DNA of 64,000 nt. It comes from Atherinomorus stipes. Lineage: Eukaryota; Chordata; Actinopteri; Atheriniformes; Atherinidae. The position numbers and the translations under genes are program-made. The DNA lies in the NCBI GenBank assembly GCA_023101725.1, contig JALJCO010012628.1, forward strand, positions 17,624 through 81,623, given 5' to 3'. Positions 1-9,500 of this stretch are shown here, piece by piece (position 1 is the stretch's first letter; every line of letters begins with the position of its first letter). Under the pieces are notes generated by a model. That model did no database searches, was not told the origin of the DNA, and was given only the letters and a program-made list of their open reading frames with translations.

Positions 1-3000
1 TGGGACTGGATCTGGTCTTACCTGGGTGTGTACTCCAGGTGGGACTGGATCTGGTCTGGTCTTACCTGGGTGTATACTCCAGGTGGGACTGGATCTAGAT
101 CTGGTCTTACCTGGGTGTGTTCCCCAGGTGGGACTGGATCTGGTCTTACCTGGGTGTGTACTCCAGGTGGGACTGGATCTGGTCTGGTCTTACCTGGGTG
201 TGTACTCCAGGTGGGACTGGATCTAGATCTGGTCTTACCTGGGTGTGTTCCCCAGGTGGGACTGGATCTGGTCTTACCTGGGTGTGTACTCCAGGTGGGA
301 TTGGATCTGGTCTTACCTGGGTGTGTACTCCAGGTGGGACTGGATCTGGTAGTACCTGGGTGTATACTCCAGGTGGGACTGGATCTGGTCTTACCTGGGT
401 GTGTACTCCAGGTGGGACTGGATCTGGTCTTACCTGGGTGTGTACTCCAGGGTGGGACTGGATCTGGTAGTACCTGGGTGTGTACTCCAGGTGGGACTGG
501 ATCTGGTAGTACCTGGGTGTATACTCCAGGTGGGACTGGATCTGGTCTTACCTGGGTGTGTACTCCAGGTGGGACTGGATCTTGTCTTACCTGGGTGTGT
601 ACTCCAGGTGGGACTGGATCTGGTCTAACCTGGGTGTGTACTCCAAGTTGGACTGGATCTGGTCTTACCTGGGTGTGTACTCCAGGTTGGACTGGATCTG
701 GTCTTACCTGGTGTGTACTCCAGGTGGGACTGGATCTGGTCTTTCCAGGGTGTGTACTCCAGGTGGGACTGGATCTGGTCTTACCTGGGTGTGTACCCCA
801 TGTGGGACTGGATCTGGTCTTACCTGGGTGTGCACTCCAAGTTGGACTGGATCTGGTCTTACCTGGGTGTATACTCCTGGTGGGACTGGATCTGGTCTTA
901 CCTGGGTGTGCACTCCAGGTGGGACTGATCTTGTCTTACCTGGGTGTGTACTCCAGGTGGGACTGGATCTGGTCTTACCTGGGTGTGCACTCCAAGTTGG
1001 ACTGGATCTGGTCTTACCTGGGTGTGTACTCCAGGTGGGACTGGATCTGGTCTTACCTGGGTGTGCACTCCAAGTTGGACTGGATCTTGTCTTACCTGGG
1101 TGTGTACTCCAGGTGGGACTGGATCTGGTCTTACCTGGGTGTGCACTCCAAGTTGGACTGGATCTGGTCTTACCTGGGTGTGTACTCCAGGTGGGACTGG
1201 ATCTGGTCTTACCTGGGCGTGTACTCTAAGTGGGACTGGATCTGGTCTTACCTGGGTATGTACTCCAGGTGGGACTGGATCTGGTCTTACCTGGGTGTGT
1301 ACTCCAGGTGGGACTGGATCTGGTCTTACCTGGGTGTGTACTCCAGGTGGGACTGGATCTGGTCTTACCTGGGTGTGTACTCCAGATGGGACTGGATCTG
1401 GTCTTACCTGGGTGTGCACTCCAAGTTGGACTGGATCTGGTCTTACCTGGGTGTGTACTCCAGGTGGGACTGGATCTGGTCTTACCTGGGTGTGCACTCC
1501 AGGTGGGACTGGATCTTGTCTTACCTGGGTGTGTACTCCAGATGGGACTGGATCTGGTCTTACCTGGGTGTGCACTCCAGGTGGGACTGGATCTTGTCTT
1601 ACCTGGGTGTGTACTCCAGGTGGGACTGGATCTTGTCTTACCTGGGTGTGTACTCCAGGTGGGACTGGATCTGGTCTGACCTGGGTTTGTACTCCAGGTG
1701 GGACTGGATCTGGTCTTACCTGGGTGTGAATCTCCAGGTGGGACTGGATCTGGTCTTACCTGGGTGTGTACTCCAGGTGGGACTGGATCTGGTCTGACCT
1801 GGGTTTGTACTCCAGGTGGGACTGGATCTGGTCTTACCTGGGTGTGTACTCCAGGTGGGACTGGATCTGGTCTTAGCTGGGTTCACACTCCAGGTGGGAC
1901 TGGATCTGGTCTTACCTGGGTTTGTACTCCAGGTGGGACTGGGTCTGGTCTTACCTGGGTGTGTACTCCAGGTGGGACTGGATCTAGATCTGGTCTTACC
2001 TGGGTGTGTACTCCAGGTGGGACTGGATCTGGTCTTACCTGGGTGTGTACTCCAGGTGGGACTGGATCTGGTCTTACCTGGGTGTGTACTCCAGGTGGGA
2101 CTGGATCTGGTCTTACCTGGGTGTGTACTCCAGGTGGGACTGGATCTGGTCTTAACTGGGTGTTTACTCCAGGTGGGACTGGATCTGGTCTTACCTCGGT
2201 GTGTTCTCCAGGTGGGACTGGATCTGGTCTTACCTGGGTGTGTACTCCAGGTGGGACTGGATCTGGTCTTACCTGGGTGTATACTCCAGGTGGGACTGGA
2301 TCTGGTCTTACCTGGGTTGGTACTCCAGGTGGGACTGGATCTGGTCTTACCTGGGTGTGTACTCCAGGTGGGACTGGATCTGGTCTTACCTGGGTGTATA
2401 CTCCAGGTGGGACTGGATCTGGTCTTACCTGGGCGTGTACTCCAGGTGGGACTGGATCTGGTCTTACCTGGGTGTGTACTCCAGGTGGGACTGGATCTAG
2501 ATCTGGTCTTACCTGGGTGTGTACTCCAGGTGGGACTGGATCTGGTCTTACCTGGGTGTGTACTCCAGGTGGGACTGGATCTGGTCTTACCTGGGTGTGT
2601 ACTCCAGGTGGGACTGGGTCTGGTCTTACCTGGGTGTGTACTCCAGGTGGGACTGGATCTAGATCTGGTCTTACCTGGGTGTGTACTCCAGGTGGGACTG
2701 GATCTGGTCTTACCTGGGTGTGTACTCCAGGTGGGACTGGATCTGGTCTTACCTGGGTGTGTACTCCAGGTGGGACTGGATCTGGTCTTACCTGGGTGTT
2801 TACCTCCAGGTGGGACTGGATCTGGTCTTACCTCGGTGTGTTCTCCAGGTGGGACTGGATCTGGTCTTACCTGGGTGTGTACTCCAGGTGGGACTGGATC
2901 TGGTCTTACCTGGGTGTATACACCAGGTGGGACTGGATCTGGTCTTACCTGGGTTGGTACCCAGGTGGGACTGGATCTGGTCTTACCTGGGTTGGTACTC

Positions 3001-3571
3001 CAGGTGGGACTGGATCTGGTCTTACCTGGGTGTGTACTCCAGGTGGGACTGGATCTGGTCTTACCTGGGTGTATACTCCAGGTGGGACTGGATCTGGTCT
3101 TACCTGGGCGTGTACTCCAGGTGGGACTGGATCTGGTCTTACCTGGGTGTGTACTCCAGGTGGGACTGGATCTGGTCTTACCTGGGTGTGTACTCCAGGT
3201 GGGACTGGATCTGGTCTTACCTGGGTGTGTTCTCCAGGTGGGACTGGATCTGGTCTTACATGGGTGTGTTCTCCAGGTGGGACTGGATCTGGTCTTACCT
3301 GGGTGTGTACACCAGGTGGGACTGGATCTGGTCTTACCTGGGTTTGTAGTCCAGGTGGGACTGGATCTGGTCTTACCTGGGTGTGTACTCCAGGTGGGAC
3401 TGGATCTGGTCTTACCTGGGTGTGTACTCCAGGTGGGACTGGATCTGGTCTTACCTGGGTGTGTACTCCAGGTGGGACTGGATCTGGTCTTACCTGGGTT
3501 TGTAGTCCAGGTGGGACTGGATCTGGTCTTACCTGGGTGTGTACTCCAGGTGGGACTGGATCTGGTCTTAC
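1..3571 (-). repeat. 39-bp minisatellite in class II beta intron 3, made of exon end plus 5' splice site
   Basis: There are about 91 tandem copies of a 39-bp unit, running off the left edge. Read on the gene strand, each unit is CAGATCCAGTCCCACC, then TGGAGTACACACCCAG, then GTAAGAC. These are the last 32 nt of the beta-2 exon plus the first 7 nt of the intron, so nearly every unit carries a strong 5' splice site (CAG/GTAAGA). The array touches the exon with no spacer; the exon tail is its last unit. Some units have a 6-bp insert (TCTAGA context). At about 348, 466 and 505 the donor is replaced by GTACTAC, the exon-like form. Copies near the left edge are more varied than those near the exon. 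Confidence 0.96.
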
Positions 3572-6500
3572 CTGGGTGTGTACTCCAGGTGGGACTGGAT
3601 CTGGTAGTACCAGTCCCCGTCCTCCATCTCATCGGTGGAAGTGACATCAGAGGTGACCTCCTGTCCATCTCTGAGCCAGGTGACCCGGATGTGTTTGGGG
3701 TAGAAGTCGTAGATGCTGCAGACCAGCATGGCAGGATGACGACCAGCAGGGGGCGTGGTGGAGTACAGCCGGACGTAGGGTTCAGCTGGAACACAGACGA
3801 GGGTATTCATCACTATTTCATAGTAGAACTGTACAACATGTTGTTTTAGGGTCACATGGTTGGTACAGGGCGAAGCCGACACGTAAAGCCTCTGGAGTGT
3901 GTTACACCAGAACCGTTTGGTGGTAAAAAGGAACATCCAGACGCTGTTCTAGCAGATAAAAGCTGTTTTATTCTTCCTTTGACTTCCTCATCAGTAAAAC
4001 ATCATAGAGTGATAGAGTGTTTCTCGCCAAGCGGTCAAACCCAACGTGCCTTTCAGGTAAAACACACACCAATACGCACATCACTTCCTGTCTTATAGAC
4101 TTATAGACTGTCTTATAAACATTGGCTTCTACATACCGGCCCCTGATTGTTAGTCATGATTCTCAGCATTTCTACAAGTCAAGCAGGGCAAGTTTATCTG
4201 TACAGCACATTTCATGTACAGGACGATTCAAAGTGCTTCACATAAAACATTATCAACATTACAGTGGGGGACAGATAATAAGAACAAGAAAGTAGAAGCA
4301 TGACTTACAATTTAAAACATTAAAAATATTTAAGATTAAAAAGAGAGTATATAGAGTCGTGTGGATTTTAACTTTTGAGTAAATCTCTGAAGATGCAGCT
4401 GCGAACAGGAGGGTCTTTAATCTGGATTAAAATAAACTGTTCCAACTGATCTGAGACTTTCTGGGAGTTTGTTCCAGACATGTGGAGCATAGAAGCTGAA
4501 CACAGCAGATCCAGGTCTGGTCCTGATTCTGGAACTGATAAAAGACCGGATCCAGGTCTGGTTCTGACTCTGGAACTGATAAAAGACCGGATCCAGGTCT
4601 GGTTCTGACTCTGGAACTCATAAAAACCGGATCCAGGTCTGGTTTTGACTCTGGAACTGATAAAAAAAAAACGGATCCAGGTCTGGTTCTGACTCTGGGA
4701 ACTGATAAAAGACCGGATCCAGGTCTGGTTCTGACTCTGGAACTGGTAAAAAACGGATCCAGGTCTGGTTCTGACTCTGGGAACTGATAAAAGACCAGAT
4801 CTAGGTCTGGTTCTGACTCTGGAACTGATAAAAGACCAGATCCAGGTCTGGTTCTGACTCTGGAACTGATAAAAGACCGGATCCAGGTCTGGTACTGACT
4901 CTGGAACTGATAAAAGACCGGATCCAGGACTGGTTCTGACTCTGGAACTGATCAAAGACCGGATCCAGGTCTGGTTTTGACTCTGGAACTGATAAAAGAC
5001 CGGATCCAGGTCTGGTTTTGACTCTGGAACTGATAAAAGACCAGATCCAGGTCTGGTTCTGACACTGGAACTGATAAAAGACCGGATCCAGGTCTGGTTC
5101 TGACTCTGGAACTGATAAAAGACCGGATCCAGGTCTGGTTCTGACTCTGGAACTCATAAAAAACCGGATTCAGGTCTGGTTTTGACTCTGGAACTGATAA
5201 AAAAAACGGATCCAGGTCTGGTTCTGACTCTGGGAACTGATAAAAGACCGGATCCAGGTCTGGTTCTGACTCTGGAACTGGTAAAAAAAACGGATCCAGG
5301 TCTGGTTCTGACTCTGGGAACTGATAAAAGACCAGATCTAGGTCTGGTTCTGACTCTGGAACTGATAAAAGACCGGATCCAGGTCTGGTTCTGACTCTGG
5401 AACTGATAAAAGACCGGATCCAGGTCTGGTTCTGACTCTGGAACTCATAAAAAACCGGATCCAGGTCTGGTTTTGACTCTGGAACTGATAAAAAACGGAT
5501 CCAGGTCTGGTTCTGACTCTGGGAACTGATAAAAGACCGGATCCAGGTCTGGTTCTGACTCTGGAACTGGTAAAAAAAACGGATCCAGGTCTGGTTCTGA
5601 CTCTGGGAACTGATAAAAGACCAGATCTAGGTCTGGTTCTGACTCTGGAACTGATAAAAGACCAGATCCAGGTCTGGTTCTGACCCTGGAACTGATAAAA
5701 GACCGGATCCAGGTCTGGTACTGACTCTGGAACTGATAAAAGACCGGATCCAGGACTGGTTCTGACTCTGGAACTGATCAAAGACCGGATCCAGGTCTGG
5801 TTTTGACTCTGGAACTGATAAAAGACCGGATCCAGGTCTGGTTTTGACTCTGGAACTGATAAAAGACCAGATCCAGGTCTGGTTCTGACACTGGAACTGA
5901 TAAAAGACCGGATCCAGGTCTGGTTCTGACTCTGGAACTGATAAAAGACCGGATCCAGGTCTGGTTCTGATTCTTGAACTGATAAAAGACCGGATCCAGG
6001 TCTGGTTCTGACTCTGGAACTGATAAAAGACCAGATCCAGGTCTGGTTCTGACTTTGGAACTGATAAAAGACCAGATCCAGGTCTGGTTCTGACTCTGGA
6101 ACTGATAAAAGACCGGATCCAGGTCTGGTTCTGACTCTGGAACTGATAAAAGACCGGATCCCGGTCTGGTTCTGACTCTGGAACTGATAAAAGACCGGAT
6201 CCAGGTCTGGTTCTGACTCTGGAACTGATAAAAAACCAGATCCAGGTCTGGTTCTGACTCTGGAACTGATGAAAGACCTGATCCAGGTCTGGGTCTGGTT
6301 CTGGAACTGATAAAAGACCGGATCCAGGTCTGGTTCTGATTCTGGAACTGATAAAAGACCAGATCCAGGTCTGGTTCTGATTCTGGAACTGATAAAAGAC
6401 CAGATCCAGGTCTGGTTCTGAATCTGGAACTGATAAATGACCGGATCCAGGTCTGGTTCTGACTCTGGAACTGATAAAAGACCGGATCCAGGTCTGGTTC

Positions 6501-9500
6501 TGATTCTGGAACTGATAAAAGACCAGATCCAGGTCTGGTTCTGATTCTGGAACTGATAAAAGACCAGATCCAGGTCTGGTTCTGACTCTGGAACTGATAA
6601 AAGACCGGATCCAGGTCTGGTTCTGATTCTGGAACTGATAAAAGACCAGATCCAGGTCTGGTTCTGACTCTGGGAACTGATAAAAGACTGGATCCAGGTC
6701 TGGTTCTGATTCTTGAACTGATAAAAGACCAGATCCAGGTCTGGTTCTGACTTTGGAACTGATAAAAGACCAGATCCAGGTCTGGTTCTGATTCTGGAAC
6801 TGATAAAAGACCAGATCCAGGTCTGGTACTGACTCTGGAACTGATAAAAGACCGGATCCAGGTCTGGTTCTGACTCTGGAACTGATAAAAGACCAGATCC
6901 AGGTCTGTTTCTGATTCTGGAACTGATAAAAGACCAGATCCAGGTCTGGTTCTGACTTTGGAACTGATAAAAGACCAGATCCAGGTCTGGTTCTGACTCT
7001 GGAACAGATAAAAGACCAGATCCAGGTCTGGTTCTGACTCTTGAACTGATAAACGACCGGATCCAGGTCTGGTTCTGATTCTGGAACTGATAAAAGACCA
7101 GATCCAGGTCTGGTTCTGATTCTTGAACTGATAAACGACCGGATCCAGGTCTGGTTCTGATTCTGGAACTGATAAAAGACCGGATCCAGGTCTGGTTCTG
7201 ATTCTGGAACTGATAAAAGACCAGATCCAGGTCTGGTTCTGACTCTGGGAACTGATAAAAGACCGGATCCAGGTCTGGTTCTGATTCTTGAACTGATAAA
7301 AGACCAGATCCAGGTCTGGTTCTGACTTTGGAACTGATAAAAGACCAGATCCAGGTCTGGTTCTGATTCTGGAACTGATAAAAGACCAGATCCAGGTCTG
7401 GTTCTGACTTTGGAACTGATAAAAGACCAGATCCAGGTCTGGTTCTGATTCTTGAACTGATAAAAGACCGGATCCAGGTCTGGTTCTGACTTTGGAACTA
7501 ATAAAAGACCAGATCCAGATCTCTGGTTCTGACTCTGGAACTGATAAAAGACCGGATCCAGGTCTGGTTCTGACTCTGGAACTGATAAAAGACCGGATCC
7601 AGGTCTGGTTCTGACTCTGGAAGTGATAAAAGACCGGATGCAGGTCTGGTTCTGATTCTGGAACTGATAAAAGACCGGATCCAGGTCTGGTTCTGACTCT
7701 GGAACTGATAAAAACCGGATCCAGGTCTGGTTCTGACTCTGGGAACTGATACAAGACCGGATCCAGGTCTGGTTCTGACTCTGGAACTGATAAAAGACCG
7801 GATCCAGGTCTAGGTCTGACTCTGGGAACTGATCAAAGACCGGATCCAGGTCTGGTTCTGACTCTGGAACTGATAAAAGACCTGATCCAGGTCTGGGTCT
7901 GGTTCTGGAACTGATAAAAGACCAGATCCAGGTCTGGTTCTGATTCTGGAACTGATAAAAGACCAGATCCAGGTCTGGTTCTGACTCTGGAACTGATAAA
8001 TGACCGGATCCAGGTCTGGTTCTGATTCTGGAACTAATAAAAGACCGGATCCAGGTCTGGTTCTGACTCTGGAACTGATAAATGACCGGATCCAGGTCTG
8101 GTTCTGACTCTGGAACTGATAAAAGACCGGATCCAGGTCTGGTTCTGACTCTGGAACTAATAAATGACCGGATCCAGGTCTGGTTCTGACTCTGGAACTG
8201 ATAAATGACCGGATCCAGGTCTGGTTCTGATTCTGGAACTAATAAAAGACCGGATCCAGGTCTGGTTCTGATTCTGGAACTGATAAAAGACCAGATCCAG
8301 GTCTGGTTCTGACTCTGGAACTGATAAAAGACCGGATCCAGGTCTGGTTCTGACTCTGGAACTGATAAAAGACCGGATCCAGGTCTGGTTCTGACTCTGG
8401 AACTGCTAAAAAGACCGGATCCAGGTCTGGTTCTGACTCTGGAACTGATAAAAGACCGGATCCAGGTCTGGTTCTGATTCTGGAACTGATAAAAGACCAG
8501 ATCCAGGTCTGGTTCTGACTCTGGAACTGATAAAAGACCGGATCCAGGTCTGGTTCTGATTCTGGAACTGATAAAAGACCAGATCCAGGTCTGGTTCTGA
8601 CTCTGGAACTGATGAAAGACCGGATCCAGGTCTGGTTCTGACTTTGGAACTGATAAAAGACCAGATCCAGGTCTGGTTCTGACTCTGGAACAGATAAGAC
8701 TGGATCCAGGTCTGGTTCTGATTCTGGAACTGATAAAAGACCAGATCCAGGTCTGGTTCTGACTCTGGAACTGATAAAAGACCAGATCCAGGTCTGGTTC
8801 TGACTTTGGAACTGATAAAAGACCAGATCCAGGTCTGGTTCTGATTCTGGAACAGATAAAAGACTGGATCCAGGTCTGGTTCTGATTCTGGAACTGATAA
8901 AAGACCAGATCCAGGTCTGGTTCTGACTCTGGAACAGATAAAAGACCAGATCCAGGTCTGGTTCTGACTCTGGAACTGATAAAAGACTGGATCCAGGTCT
9001 GGTTCTGATTCTGGAACTGATAAATGACCGGATCCAGGTCTGGTTCTGATTCTGGAACTAATAAAAGACCGGATCCAGGTCTGGTTCTGACTCTGGAACT
9101 GATAAATGACCGGATCCAGGTCTGGTTCTGACTCTGGAACTGATAAAAGACCGGATCCAGGTCTGGTTCTGACTCTGGAACTAATAAATGACCGGATCCA
9201 GGTCTGGTTCTGACTCTGGAACTGATAAATGACCGGATCCAGGTCTGGTTCTGATTCTGGAACTAATAAAAGACCGGATCCAGGTCTGGTTCTGATTCTG
9301 GAACTGATAAAAGACCAGATCCAGGTCTGGTTCTGACTCTGGAACTGATAAAAGACCGGATCCAGGTCTGGTTCTGACTCTGGAACTGATAAAAGACCGG
9401 ATCCAGGTCTGGTTCTGACTCTGGAACTGCTAAAAGACCGGATCCAGGTCTGGTTCTGACTCTGGAACTGATAAAAGACCGGATCCAGGTCTGGTTCTGA

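Noticed and set aside
28..3849. Open frames of up to 692 codons across the 39-bp array
   Set aside because: The unit is 13 codons, so frames without a stop stay open in every unit. The array is intronic. The only real coding part is the class II beta exon at 3572-3785.
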